A stretch of DNA of 13,335 nt from an uncultured Bacteroides sp. (lineage in GTDB: Bacteria; Bacteroidota; Bacteroidia; Bacteroidales; Bacteroidaceae). Position numbers and translations under genes: made by a program. A model generated the notes under the pieces. It worked only from the letters and a program-made list of their open reading frames with translations. It searched no databases and was not told the DNA's origin. This document shows, piece by piece, positions 1-8,587 of this stretch (the first letter of the stretch is position 1; every line of letters starts with the position of its first letter). The stretch covers positions 1 to 13,335 of the forward strand of contig CAUHML010000085.1 of the NCBI GenBank assembly GCA_959606905.1. The letters are read 5' to 3'.

Positions 1-581
1 TTATCCGTACATTGCAACCTGCAGCTGAAATAATAGAATGTGATTATGCTGATGTGGATTTGAATAAGATAATCTATACTGAAGTATTTGACTTTGAACG
101 TACTGCCACTTCTGCCGGTTGGATACGTGGAATAGAGAGCGCCCTTACGGAAGAGCAGAAAAAAGAAGCGGAGGAACACGCGCACCATCATCATCATGAG
201 GGTAGTGAAGTGGATGAATATGGTATCAGTACTTTTGTGTATTATCGTCGTCCGGCTTTTGATATCCATAAATTCGATCGTTTTGTATCAACCAGATGGA
301 GTCGTAATATCATTCGTGCAAAAGGAGTCTGTTATTTCAGCAATAATCGTGATATGTCTTTTCTTTTTGAGCAGGCTGGTGTGCAGAAAAAGTTGAAGGA
401 AGCTGGTTTATGGTATGCTACGGCACCTGAAGAAGAACTGATGGAGGTAATGCGTCAGGAGCCCGGCTTGTTGCGGGATTGGGATGATAAATATGGAGAC
501 CGTATGCAGAAAATAGTTTTTATCGGGCGGCATCTTGATAAAGAAGAGTTGATAGGTGAACTTGATGAGTGTTTGGAATAA
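1..581 (+). CDS. CobW/COG0523-family GTP-binding protein, C-terminal part (5' truncated by window)
   Basis: The reading frame is open from the first full codon at nt 3 (Ile-Arg-Thr-Leu-Gln-Pro), so a TTG at nt 12 is not a real start and the gene begins outside the window. The visible 193 residues match the C-terminal domain of CobW/YjiA-type GTPases (COG0523). They begin with the P-A-E...DVDL segment that ends the GTPase domain. A His-rich metal-binding stretch follows (HAHHHHH, nt 177-197), then the beta-rich CobW_C fold with 'STFVYYRRPAFD', 'IIRAKGVCYFSNN' and 'GLWYA'. The nucleotide-binding motifs (P-loop, CXCC, NKxD) would lie upstream and cannot be checked. Family members insert or deliver metals such as zinc or cobalt using GTP hydrolysis; some are induced by zinc starvation through Zur. 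It is convergent with the PUL operon and separated from it by a hairpin, so a functional link to glycan use is unlikely. The family call is firm; the metal is unknown. Confidence 0.85.
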   Translation, partial: IRTLQPAAEIIECDYADVDLNKIIYTEVFDFERTATSAGWIRGIESALTEEQKKEAEEHAHHHHHEGSEVDEYGISTFVYYRRPAFDIHKFDRFVSTRWSRNIIRAKGVCYFSNNRDMSFLFEQAGVQKKLKEAGLWYATAPEEELMEVMRQEPGLLRDWDDKYGDRMQKIVFIGRHLDKEELIGELDECLE

Positions 582-594
582 GATATGCATATAG

Positions 595-632
595 ATAGAA
601 TAAAAGTTCTGTTTGCAGAACTTTTATTCTAT
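595..632. terminator. Bidirectional intrinsic-type terminator hairpin
   Basis: The arm AGAATAAAAGTTCTG (597-611) is perfectly complementary to CAGAACTTTTATTCT (616-630) around the loop TTTG, and two more A-T pairs extend the stem to 17 bp. It lies 13 bp after the CobW-family stop and 20 bp past the stop of the convergent GH43-GH28 gene, so it probably ends both transcripts. There is no long U-tract outside the stem, but the arm itself carries TTTTATTCT. The structure is seen directly; termination is inferred. Confidence 0.75.
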
Positions 633-652
633 TATACAGATTTTGTGAAGAA

Positions 653-3526
653 TCAGTAAACATCTAGTATTACACGTTCTTTTTGTTTTTTCGGATATTC
701 CGGTAAGTTTTGTCCATTTACAAAAGTAGCTTTGAGGCAGATGTTTTCTACACACCTTAAGTAATAAGGATGAGGGGCCTTTTGTACATGGAAATGCTCT
801 ATCTCAATATTTTTGATAGGCTTTTCTTCATATCCATCTATAAAAATTGCATAATGGTCGGAACAGCCAGCCTTTACATTGTTGATGCGGAAATTCTCGT
901 ATTGAGAGGTATGTCTGCCACCTCGGAAACCAAAATAATTGGTTTCAAAACGGAGCACTGCCCCTTTTGAGCGTTCTATAGTAATATTGCTGACTTGTAT
1001 ATTACGAATATATCCTCCTCTGTCACGGTTGGATTTGAAATAAAGGGCATTCTTGACCGTTCCTATTTGTATATTATCCATATATATGTTTTCTACACCG
1101 CCTGACATTTCACTGCCGATACATAATCCATTGCATTCAGACTGGAACAGACAATTACGAATGACGATGTTTTTTGAAGGGCGTCCTATTTCACGGCCGT
1201 CGGCGTCACGGCCTGCTTTGATAGCTATGGCATCATCTCCTGTGCGGAAAATACATTCTTCTATTAATACATTGGAAGTTGATTCAGGATCACATCCATC
1301 ATTATTAGGATAGTGACTGTCAATGGTGATGCTTCGTACTATTACATTGTCACAGTATACAGGATGAATAGTCCAGAAAGGAGAATTCTTAATGGTGATA
1401 CCTTCTACTAAAATGCGAGAACATCCCATGAATTGTATGCAAGAGGGACGTAGTATAGTACCTTTCCCAAAGATCCTTTCTGTGACAGGGATTAGTTTTT
1501 CTCCCATTTTACGCAGACGATTTCTGTCTGATACCTCTATCTGAGACCATGAAGCAAATTCCCGTCCTCCTTGGGCGTCTATGGTACCTTGTCCTGTAAT
1601 GGCTATATTAGTGGCATGTTTGGCATAAATCATGGGAGAATGTCCATATAGTTCCGTACCTTCCCAACGTGTCCATACTTCAGGAAGAAAGTCATCAGCC
1701 TTACCGCTGAAAAGTAGATAGGCGTCTTTCTCTAAATGTAAATTGACATCACTTTTCAGTACTAGATTTCCCTTTAAATAATAGATTCCTTTCGAAATTA
1801 TAACGTGTCCTCCGCCTGCCAAAGAACAAGAGTCTATTGCTCGCTGTATTAACTGGCGTGAATGACCTTTTTGGTTGGAAGCGGAATCAGGGCAGATCAC
1901 TTTTATTTTCTTATGCGGAAATGAAGTGCGCGCTATATTGGCAATAATCTGTTCGGCTGTATTTTCTATTTTATTTTGAGGTCCGTCATGTTTGTATTTG
2001 AACCATTGAAATGAAGTTGCTCCTGCTTCCTGTTCTTTGTTATAACAATATAGTGCAATGCGGGCACCTTTCCAAAAACCGAATGGAATAAAAAAGGAAG
2101 TTCCATAAGGAATAAAACGTATATTATCTGTACTGTAGAAATATTGGAACTTTTGATTGAGCATGTCGATGGATACACGTAGATAAATCTGGTTTCCGTT
2201 TAGGAAAGTTGTACTTATTTCTGTTGTGTCATTGGATATGTATAGATATTTTTGTCCTTTCTCCATCTTGATACCTAGAACTTTATTTTCTTTTCCCATG
2301 CAAGCTAATCCGCATCGTTGCCCATCAGCTATTTCTGTAAAATCCATAGCTATTGTAGCTTCACTTATATTCCCCATAATCTTTTGTGTCAGGGTGTTGC
2401 GTGCCAGTCTGAAGGTTGAAGATTTCAATGCTTTCAGAGTGAGTGAACCTGGATGTGCCGATAAGGACCATGCGTGGTCTGTCGGATTATGATTAAACTG
2501 CCATTGTAGTGATAGGTTGGGGGTAGAGAAATCATCATCTGTTTGCGGAGCGAATATGGTTTTGCTTTCAATGGGTTTCTGGCATACATATACAGGTTCT
2601 CCTATTCCATTTCTATCAAAGTCTACTCCGATAACGGGCCAATCGTTTTCCCAATGCATGGGCTGAAGATGAACTACACGGCCTAAGGCATGATGATGTT
2701 GGAAATGAAAAAAAGCCCATTGACCATCCGGAGTATCGACAATGGCTCCTTGATGAGGGCCGTTTATCGTAGTACTTCCTTGTTCCAATACTACTTTCTT
2801 TTCATAAGGACCATATATATTTTTTGAGCGGAGGATAGTCTGCCATCCCGTACCTACTCCTCCTTCCGGAATAGAGAGATAATAGTAACCATCTTTTTTG
2901 AAAATTTTTGTTCCTTCGGCTACAGGTCCGGTGTATACGGTCATTCCTTCATCAAGTAGACGTGTACCGTCTGCACTCATTTTATGAATAATGATAGGCC
3001 CGGCTCCATGACGGCTCCGGCCTAGGTATGCTTGACCATCTTCATCCCAAAAGGGGCAAGGGTCTTCCCATTTTTCTACTTTCTTAACTAAATGTAAAGG
3101 GCTCCAAGGACCTGAAGGATTGACAGCATTTGACATGAATAATCCTTCTTTGGGAGTACAGAAAAAGACCCAGAATTTGTTATCATGGTAACGAATTGAG
3201 GGTGCCCATGAACCTCCTGCATATTGTTGGTTGTTATCCCAGCCGGGAAAATCAAAATGGTGATAGATTTGGGAAATCAGTTTCCAATTGATCATATCTG
3301 AAGATTCCAATACTTGCATTCCTAGAAAATGAAAGTCGGAAGCTATCATGTAATATTTATCTCTGACCCGGATAACGTCCGGGTCAGAGTAGTCAGCATT
3401 TAAAATCGGATTTATGTATGTTCCATTGCCCTGATCTCCCCATTTACCGGGAGTACCTTGAGCTGACAAGACTAATACATTATTTATAAAGTATAGAAGA
3501 ATAAGTAAAAAATTTTTCATCAGCAT
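653..3526 (-). CDS. GH43-GH28 fusion glycoside hydrolase, predicted periplasmic pectin side-chain/backbone enzyme
   Basis: The 957-residue protein has three parts. An N-terminal signal peptide (about 1-22, ending LVLSA-QG) has no lipobox Cys, so it is probably periplasmic. Residues ~37-315 form a five-bladed GH43 module with all three expected acidic residues: base D48 in SDPD, D155 in WEDPCPF and acid E204 in AEGTKIF. Residues ~320-512 look like the C-terminal beta-sandwich of beta-xylosidase-type GH43 enzymes. Residues ~540-940 form a GH28 right-handed beta-helix with NND (741-743), GDD (763-765), GSEMSGG (804-810) and K831. The GSEMSGG variant replaces the GHG of classic endo-polygalacturonases and resembles exo-acting bacterial GH28 enzymes. 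It is the third gene of the operon, 10 bp after the SusD-like stop. M1 (3526) and M3 (3520) are both possible starts. Likely activities are beta-xylosidase or alpha-arabinofuranosidase plus exo-galacturonidase; family calls are firm, substrates are inferred. Confidence 0.9.
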   Translation of the reverse strand: MLMKNFLLILLYFINNVLVLSAQGTPGKWGDQGNGTYINPILNADYSDPDVIRVRDKYYMIASDFHFLGMQVLESSDMINWKLISQIYHHFDFPGWDNNQQYAGGSWAPSIRYHDNKFWVFFCTPKEGLFMSNAVNPSGPWSPLHLVKKVEKWEDPCPFWDEDGQAYLGRSRHGAGPIIIHKMSADGTRLLDEGMTVYTGPVAEGTKIFKKDGYYYLSIPEGGVGTGWQTILRSKNIYGPYEKKVVLEQGSTTINGPHQGAIVDTPDGQWAFFHFQHHHALGRVVHLQPMHWENDWPVIGVDFDRNGIGEPVYVCQKPIESKTIFAPQTDDDFSTPNLSLQWQFNHNPTDHAWSLSAHPGSLTLKALKSSTFRLARNTLTQKIMGNISEATIAMDFTEIADGQRCGLACMGKENKVLGIKMEKGQKYLYISNDTTEISTTFLNGNQIYLRVSIDMLNQKFQYFYSTDNIRFIPYGTSFFIPFGFWKGARIALYCYNKEQEAGATSFQWFKYKHDGPQNKIENTAEQIIANIARTSFPHKKIKVICPDSASNQKGHSRQLIQRAIDSCSLAGGGHVIISKGIYYLKGNLVLKSDVNLHLEKDAYLLFSGKADDFLPEVWTRWEGTELYGHSPMIYAKHATNIAITGQGTIDAQGGREFASWSQIEVSDRNRLRKMGEKLIPVTERIFGKGTILRPSCIQFMGCSRILVEGITIKNSPFWTIHPVYCDNVIVRSITIDSHYPNNDGCDPESTSNVLIEECIFRTGDDAIAIKAGRDADGREIGRPSKNIVIRNCLFQSECNGLCIGSEMSGGVENIYMDNIQIGTVKNALYFKSNRDRGGYIRNIQVSNITIERSKGAVLRFETNYFGFRGGRHTSQYENFRINNVKAGCSDHYAIFIDGYEEKPIKNIEIEHFHVQKAPHPYYLRCVENICLKATFVNGQNLPEYPKKQKERVILDVY
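3361..3389 (-). other. Perfect GC-rich hairpin inside the GH43 catalytic-motif codons
   Basis: On the coding strand CTCTGACCCGGA pairs perfectly with TCCGGGTCAGAG around the 5-nt loop CGTTA. It is a 12-bp stem with 8 G/C pairs. It starts about 138 nt into the fusion-enzyme ORF and spans the codons for S47 to D56, including catalytic D48. A hairpin this stable early in the third gene of the operon could slow translation or act as a processing or attenuation point. No U-tract follows, so it is not a standard terminator. The structure is seen directly; any role is a guess. Confidence 0.5.
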
Positions 3527-3536
3527 GTTTTTTAAC

Positions 3537-5261
3537 TTAATAACCAGGGTTTTGTGTCACTTTAGCTTGATTCAAATCAATGGCAGCTTGTGGAATAGGA
3601 CGAAGAATCTTGTATTTACCATCAGGGCCTATCATAGCAGATTCTTTTATGCCGTCTTCATTATATTTTGTGGCATATTCCACTAAAGTGTGAGTACGCT
3701 TCAAATCTGTCCAACGGACATATTCTCCAGCTAATTCACGAGCACGTTCATCAAGAATAAAATCAATATTAATATCGTTGCTGGTGACAGTCATTTCTGT
3801 TGTGTATCCTTTACGAATAGTTCCTGGACGTTGACGAAGTTTATTGATCATTTGTGCAGCCTCTTCTGTTTTACCCATTTTTAAATAGGCTTCGGCGGCA
3901 ATCAGATAGGTTTCTCCTAAGCGCGCTACTACCACATCATGCATGCTGCAAGTAGAATTACGGTTAGCAATAGAAGTTTCTGAATAATCATCAAATTTCT
4001 TGATACAAGCATTGCCGTAGTCTTGTGAACGACGGTCTTTGTATGTGGCTGGGGCACCGTTGGATGGAGCAATACCACCGTCTGCTATTGTTTTGCTTAC
4101 CAGTGTATTCTTTTTAATTCCATAAGGATCGTCTGCTTTCCAGGCAGCGATATCTTCATCTGTAGCCCATGCTGGAGCATAATAATAAATGATAGAAGAA
4201 CTAGTCGGTGCTGAGTAATAGTCGAAATAACTGGTATGGAATTCTAACATAAAAGTTTGTTCCAACCGTGCATCACCCCGACTATACATTTGCTGTAGAC
4301 GTAGTGAAGGAGCAAAGCAACCGTCAATTGCCTTATTTCTTGGTTTTTCGGAACCACCTAAATAAGCTCCGAATTGGGCTTGTTGGTAGGAACCGTCTTT
4401 TACGGGATCTTCTACAGCAGCCGAATTAAACTGTATGCTCCAGAATATTTCATTGTTTTCTTCATTTTCTACGTCAAAAGCTTCTTCTATGGAGAGGAAA
4501 GGAATTTCGCCATTAATTGCTTCCAAGGCATACTTAGCTGCATTTGCGAAGTCTGAATTTTGAGCTATATTTTCTTCTTGGGCTTCGTAATCAGTGCCAT
4601 CTAGCCATCCACGAGTCAGATAGGTTTTGGCTAAGTAAAAGGTTGCTGCGCGTTTATTGGCACGTCCTACACCGGAGTTGGCACGTTCCATTAAATGGGA
4701 TTCGGAAGAGGCTAGATACTCAAACTCTTCAATGATGAACTTATAAACATCTGCAAGACTGGCACGTTCATGACTCATTTCGGCATGGTCAAACATTTGT
4801 TTGTTCAAAGCTACAGGCCCGAACTGTTGCACTAGTTGGAAATAATACCATGCACGGATAAAACGTGCTTCGTCCACATATTGCAGTCGTACACTGGAAT
4901 CTTCCGTTATGTCTCCATAAGATATAACGCTATTGGCTAGCTGAATACCTTTAAAACAACTTACATAGAAATTTTTTATAATGCCTTCATCTGCAGTGAA
5001 GGTATATTGGCTCATGACTACTCCCTGTGACTTTCCGTCTGCATACAGGTCTGTTCCCGCTACGAATAATTGCGGTTGGGCATTATAAAGCTCCCGCAGT
5101 GTGGAGTAAGCGCTGTTAGTTAAACTGGCGAATCCTGCCGAAGTCTGATAAAATTCAGCTGATGGAACATTAGATTTGTTGTTTTGGTCAAGAAAATCCG
5201 AACATCCTGAGAGAGTTGCCAATCCTAATGCCATAATGAAATATATTTTTTTCATAATCAT
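3537..5261 (-). CDS. SusD-like (RagB/SusD) surface glycan-binding lipoprotein
   Basis: The 574-residue protein has a lipoprotein signal peptide with lipobox LSGC (Cys20), followed by SDFLDQ, an acidic stretch typical of Bacteroides lipoproteins exported to the cell surface. SusD landmarks are clear: the TPR-like helix 'EARFIRAWYYFQLVQQFGP' (~131-149), the C-terminal 'DERARELAGEYVRWTDLKR' (~504-522), and the ending LRPIPQ...QNPGY. Length is normal for the family. It should form the lid over the SusC-like barrel, capturing glycan pieces and passing them in. Its start lies 6 bp beyond the SusC-like stop and its stop is 10 bp before the fusion enzyme, so all three are almost certainly co-transcribed. 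M1 (5261) and M3 (5255) are both possible starts; there is no clear Shine-Dalgarno, which is usual in this phylum. The ligand cannot be read from sequence; the neighbouring GH28 modules suggest a pectic oligosaccharide. Confidence 0.95.
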   Translation of the reverse strand: MIMKKIYFIMALGLATLSGCSDFLDQNNKSNVPSAEFYQTSAGFASLTNSAYSTLRELYNAQPQLFVAGTDLYADGKSQGVVMSQYTFTADEGIIKNFYVSCFKGIQLANSVISYGDITEDSSVRLQYVDEARFIRAWYYFQLVQQFGPVALNKQMFDHAEMSHERASLADVYKFIIEEFEYLASSESHLMERANSGVGRANKRAATFYLAKTYLTRGWLDGTDYEAQEENIAQNSDFANAAKYALEAINGEIPFLSIEEAFDVENEENNEIFWSIQFNSAAVEDPVKDGSYQQAQFGAYLGGSEKPRNKAIDGCFAPSLRLQQMYSRGDARLEQTFMLEFHTSYFDYYSAPTSSSIIYYYAPAWATDEDIAAWKADDPYGIKKNTLVSKTIADGGIAPSNGAPATYKDRRSQDYGNACIKKFDDYSETSIANRNSTCSMHDVVVARLGETYLIAAEAYLKMGKTEEAAQMINKLRQRPGTIRKGYTTEMTVTSNDINIDFILDERARELAGEYVRWTDLKRTHTLVEYATKYNEDGIKESAMIGPDGKYKILRPIPQAAIDLNQAKVTQNPGY

Positions 5262-5267
5262 TTAATT

Positions 5268-8200
5268 TTAGAATTTTAAATTTACACCAACTTGATAAGT
5301 TCTTGAACTGACACCACCGGTACCATCACCTACTTGTGCGTCGGCCCATTCGGGGTCGAACCCTTCATAATTTGTGAAAGTGAAAGGATTTAATATATTA
5401 GCATAGATTCTTAAATTGGAAATATGAAGTTTTGAAATCCATTTCTGTGGAAAAGTATAGCCGAGGGTAATATTCTTGATTCGAACATATGAGTTGTCAA
5501 CGAAATTTTGTGCTCGGTCCTCATTGGCACCACTTTGCCAGTATGCACCGCCTCCTTTACCGTTTCCACCATTGGTTGGGAAGGGGTAACTACCGTAATG
5601 AGTGACTTCTTGGTAGGCTATAGAGCCATCAGCACCTAGTATCGGAGCACCTTGAGGTATATAGTAATCCATGTTTAGGCGATTCATGCCACGCTGTCCA
5701 TAGTCTACGAACTCGGCCATGAAGGGAGAGTATACCATTCCTCCCTGACTGGTGTAAATGCTGAAAGAGAAGTCAATGTTCTTATAGGACAAGTTGGAGG
5801 TGAAGTTACCGGTCCAGGTCGGAGCACAATGTCCGAGGATCATTTTGTCATTGGCATCGATAGTACCATTGCCATCCTTATCATAGATTTTCATCTCGCC
5901 TTCATAGAATTTGGTTTTCATTTTCGGGTCTTGGGCATAAGCTTGGGCTTCCTCTCGAGTACAGATTCCGGTATATTTATAGCCGTATACTACGTCTATA
6001 GGGTGATTGATAAACCATTTGTTACCCACCAAATCTTCTTTGGTACCATTCAATTCTTTGATAGAGTTAATGTTACGCGCAAAAGAGAAGGTTGTTTCCC
6101 AGTTCCAATCTTTATTCTTTACGTTGATGGTATTCAGTTGGATTTCTATACCTTTATTGTTCACCTTACCCACATTACTTACAATGGAGCCTGTATAGGA
6201 ACCTAGTTCAAATGGGGTTTCCATCTCCATCAAGAGATCTTTGGAATCTTTGTTGTAGATATCGATAGATCCATTGATACGATTATTCAAGAAACCGAAG
6301 TCAAGACCGAGGTTGATTTCGGTTGTTTTCTCCCAAGTCAGGTCGGCGTTTGTCATGGTATAACCATAACCGTTGGCAACAGACGATCCGTAATTATAGT
6401 AATATTTAATATTTGCCAAAGCTTGTGTGTCATAAGGCCCTACACCGGCATTATTACCGGTAACGCCAAAGCTGGCACGGAGTTTTAAATTGCTTAACCA
6501 TTTGCTGGCAAATCCCATAAAATCTTCATCGGAAATGCGCCATGCCATGGCAGCTGAGGGGAACATCCCCCAACGATTGTCTTTTTGGAATTTGGAACTG
6601 CCGTCCCAACGTGAAGATACAGTCAGCATGTATTTGCCTTTGTAGGCATAGTTGATACGGGCTACATAAGATAACATGGAGATTTTTTTATAATAGCTAG
6701 ACTGACTTTGTACAGTGCCTGAACCAAGATTATGCCAGTTTACATCAAATGGCATATCCACTACATTGATATAGTCGCCTTGTAACTTTTGTTCATAGAC
6801 ACTGAATAAGGCCAAGGCATTCAGACTATGATCTCCAAAATTCTTGATGTAATTGGCTTGCGTATCCCAAGTATACGAGAATATTTCATCATTATAGTTT
6901 TCGGCCATGTTTGTTTTTCCAGAACGAAGTTGGGTTTCTCCGTTATAGAATGTACCACGATGGGTTTTGGTATACATGGGGGAGAAAGTAGTTTTAAGAA
7001 TTATTTCTTTAACGGGGCTGTATTGCAAATAAATATTTGCCATCACATCATAAGAACGTGTATCGTCTTTTGAGTTCAAACGGTCCACCACTGGATTGAT
7101 GGAGGAAGTCGGACCACCACCATTGGGATAGATGGCGGTATCTTTACCTGGTTGTGAAATTAACTGTCCTGCCTTTTCCCCTTCCCAATAATAGCATGGC
7201 ATATTAGGGGTCATACGGAACCCTTCCAAAATAGAGTAGTTGCTACCACTCTCTTTGGATGCTGTTGCCATATTTGTGGAGAATCCGGCTGAGATTTTAT
7301 CTGAAATCTTATGATCTACGGCTCCTTTTATATTCCAGCGTTCATAACCGTCATACATGATTCCTTCTTCATTTTGATACCCTAGTCCTACGCGGTAGGT
7401 TATATTTTTTGTATTTCCGGAAATATTGATGAAATGATTCTGTTGTGAGCCGTTACGGGTTACGATATCTACCCAATCGGTGTAATTTTTATTGAGATAC
7501 ATATCTTTCACTATTTGACTGCCATTTCCCCAGAAGTTCAGGAAATTGGCATCAGTCATTTCCCAGTTAGTCATTCCTGAAGAGGCATCCATAGATGAAA
7601 CTAGATAACGGGAGAAACGGAATTTCATGAAATCATCTCCTTCCATAAAGTCCGGCATATTGGCTTTGGTTTTTATACCATAATATCCATCATAACTGAC
7701 TGTAGTCTTGGCTATATCTTTGTCTCCTTTTTTGGTGGTAATCATCACTACACCATTTGTGGCCCGTGAACCATAGATAGCGGTAGATGAAGCATCTTTC
7801 AAAATGTCTACTTTTTCAATATCCATCGGATTTAGAAAATCCATATTTTCACAAACTACTCCATCGATTACATATAATGGATTGCCGCCATTTAATGAAC
7901 TTTTACCTCGAATCTGAATATTGAATCCGTCACCGGCACGGCTAGAAGACTGTGAGATATTCACTCCGGCAACTTGCCCTTGTAGACTTTCGACAACTGA
8001 TGTTGCACCTTTGGCAGAAATTGTTTCGGATTTTACACTACCTACAGAACCTGTAAGGTCTGATTTCTTTACTACACCATAGCCCACTACTACCACTTCA
8101 TCTAACAATTTGTTGTCTGCTTCGACCGTGATAGCTAGTTTTTGCTGCTCTCCTACTTTTATTTCCTGTGTTTTATACCCTACATATGAAACAACTAAGA

Positions 8201-8525
8201 TTGCACCTGTTGGAACTTCCAGTGTGAAATTACCATCTAAATCGGTTACCGTTCCTAAAGTAGTTCCTTTTACCAATACGGAAACGCCGATTAATGCTTC
8301 TCCGCTTTCGTCTATGACACTACCTGTAATGATTCGGTTTTGTTGAATTGATTTTTGAATTGATGAACCTAGTTGGTTTGACCAATTGTTTGCAAAAGTG
8401 GATAATGGTAAGGAAACTAGTCCTAAGGAAAGTCCGCAAGCAAACCAAAATCTTTTTGGAGAATGAATACCCTGTACTATAACAGAGCGGGATTTTAAAT
8501 ACTCTTTTTTTCTCATGTCTTTCAT
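5268..8525 (-). CDS. SusC-like (RagA) TonB-dependent outer-membrane glycan transporter
   Basis: The 1085-residue protein begins with a long basic N-region and a hydrophobic signal segment, probably cleaved after STFA (residue 45). Next come a carboxypeptidase-D regulatory-like domain (~64-136, with 'GTTLGTVTDLDGNFTL'), a TonB box DEVVVVGYG (142-150), a plug domain (~150-266, with 'PLYVIDGV' and 'KDASSTAIYGSRATNGVV') and a 22-strand-type barrel ending in YQVGVNLKF with the terminal Phe expected of outer-membrane proteins. A Ca-site-like DKDGNGTIDAND loop lies at about residues 880-891, common in this family. No STN domain is present, so it is not an obvious anti-sigma-linked transducer; control is more likely through the divergent hybrid regulator. 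It leads the operon and should form a SusC2D2 complex with the next gene's product to import oligosaccharides using TonB-ExbBD energy. Starts at M1 (8525) or M4 (8516) are equally plausible. Confidence 0.95.
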   Translation of the reverse strand: MKDMRKKEYLKSRSVIVQGIHSPKRFWFACGLSLGLVSLPLSTFANNWSNQLGSSIQKSIQQNRIITGSVIDESGEALIGVSVLVKGTTLGTVTDLDGNFTLEVPTGAILVVSYVGYKTQEIKVGEQQKLAITVEADNKLLDEVVVVGYGVVKKSDLTGSVGSVKSETISAKGATSVVESLQGQVAGVNISQSSSRAGDGFNIQIRGKSSLNGGNPLYVIDGVVCENMDFLNPMDIEKVDILKDASSTAIYGSRATNGVVMITTKKGDKDIAKTTVSYDGYYGIKTKANMPDFMEGDDFMKFRFSRYLVSSMDASSGMTNWEMTDANFLNFWGNGSQIVKDMYLNKNYTDWVDIVTRNGSQQNHFINISGNTKNITYRVGLGYQNEEGIMYDGYERWNIKGAVDHKISDKISAGFSTNMATASKESGSNYSILEGFRMTPNMPCYYWEGEKAGQLISQPGKDTAIYPNGGGPTSSINPVVDRLNSKDDTRSYDVMANIYLQYSPVKEIILKTTFSPMYTKTHRGTFYNGETQLRSGKTNMAENYNDEIFSYTWDTQANYIKNFGDHSLNALALFSVYEQKLQGDYINVVDMPFDVNWHNLGSGTVQSQSSYYKKISMLSYVARINYAYKGKYMLTVSSRWDGSSKFQKDNRWGMFPSAAMAWRISDEDFMGFASKWLSNLKLRASFGVTGNNAGVGPYDTQALANIKYYYNYGSSVANGYGYTMTNADLTWEKTTEINLGLDFGFLNNRINGSIDIYNKDSKDLLMEMETPFELGSYTGSIVSNVGKVNNKGIEIQLNTINVKNKDWNWETTFSFARNINSIKELNGTKEDLVGNKWFINHPIDVVYGYKYTGICTREEAQAYAQDPKMKTKFYEGEMKIYDKDGNGTIDANDKMILGHCAPTWTGNFTSNLSYKNIDFSFSIYTSQGGMVYSPFMAEFVDYGQRGMNRLNMDYYIPQGAPILGADGSIAYQEVTHYGSYPFPTNGGNGKGGGAYWQSGANEDRAQNFVDNSYVRIKNITLGYTFPQKWISKLHISNLRIYANILNPFTFTNYEGFDPEWADAQVGDGTGGVSSRTYQVGVNLKF

Positions 8526-8554
8526 TATTAATTTAGTATTAGAGTTGTTTTTGT

Positions 8555-8587
8555 TTTGATGTCAAATATAGACGGATGTTATCTTTT
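8555..8587 (+). promoter_or_regulatory. Candidate promoter of the hybrid two-component regulator
   Basis: TTTG at 8555-8558 and TATCTTTT at 8580-8587 (7 of 8 matches to TAnnTTTG) are separated by 21 bp, close to normal spacing for Bacteroidota -33/-7 elements. Transcription would begin near 8593, leaving a leader of nearly 140 nt before ATG 8731. This overlaps the candidate SusC promoter on the other strand, so the two could interfere. The match is imperfect and the region is A/T-rich, so chance is a real possibility. Confidence 0.3.
8563..8570 (-). promoter_or_regulatory. Candidate -7 box of the SusC operon promoter (TATATTTG)
   Basis: Read on the minus strand, this is TATATTTG, an exact match to the Bacteroidota TAnnTTTG -7 consensus for the primary sigma factor. 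It would give a leader of roughly 30 nt before the SusC-like ATG at 8525. No good TTTG -33 element is found at the usual distance; TTTTCC at 8595-8600 is the nearest candidate. A weak -33 would fit a promoter that depends on the activator encoded alongside. The match is seen; function is inferred. Confidence 0.5.

Noticed and set aside
12..14. TTG as a possible start codon for the first gene
   Set aside because: The frame remains open to the window edge and the upstream residues fit the CobW-family sequence, so the gene is truncated by the window.
583..592. ATATGCATAT palindrome after the CobW-family stop
   Set aside because: It is short, A/T-rich and has no partner element; the strong hairpin just downstream explains the region better.
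5829..6206. 125-codon plus-strand open frame opposite the SusC-like gene
   Set aside because: It lies wholly antisense to a well-supported barrel-coding region and has no recognizable domain; it is best explained as a shadow.
8098..8525. Possible STN domain or anti-sigma-coupled signalling on the SusC N-terminus
   Set aside because: After the signal peptide the sequence goes straight into a carboxypeptidase-D regulatory-like domain, and no ECF sigma/anti-sigma genes are nearby; the HTCS explains regulation.
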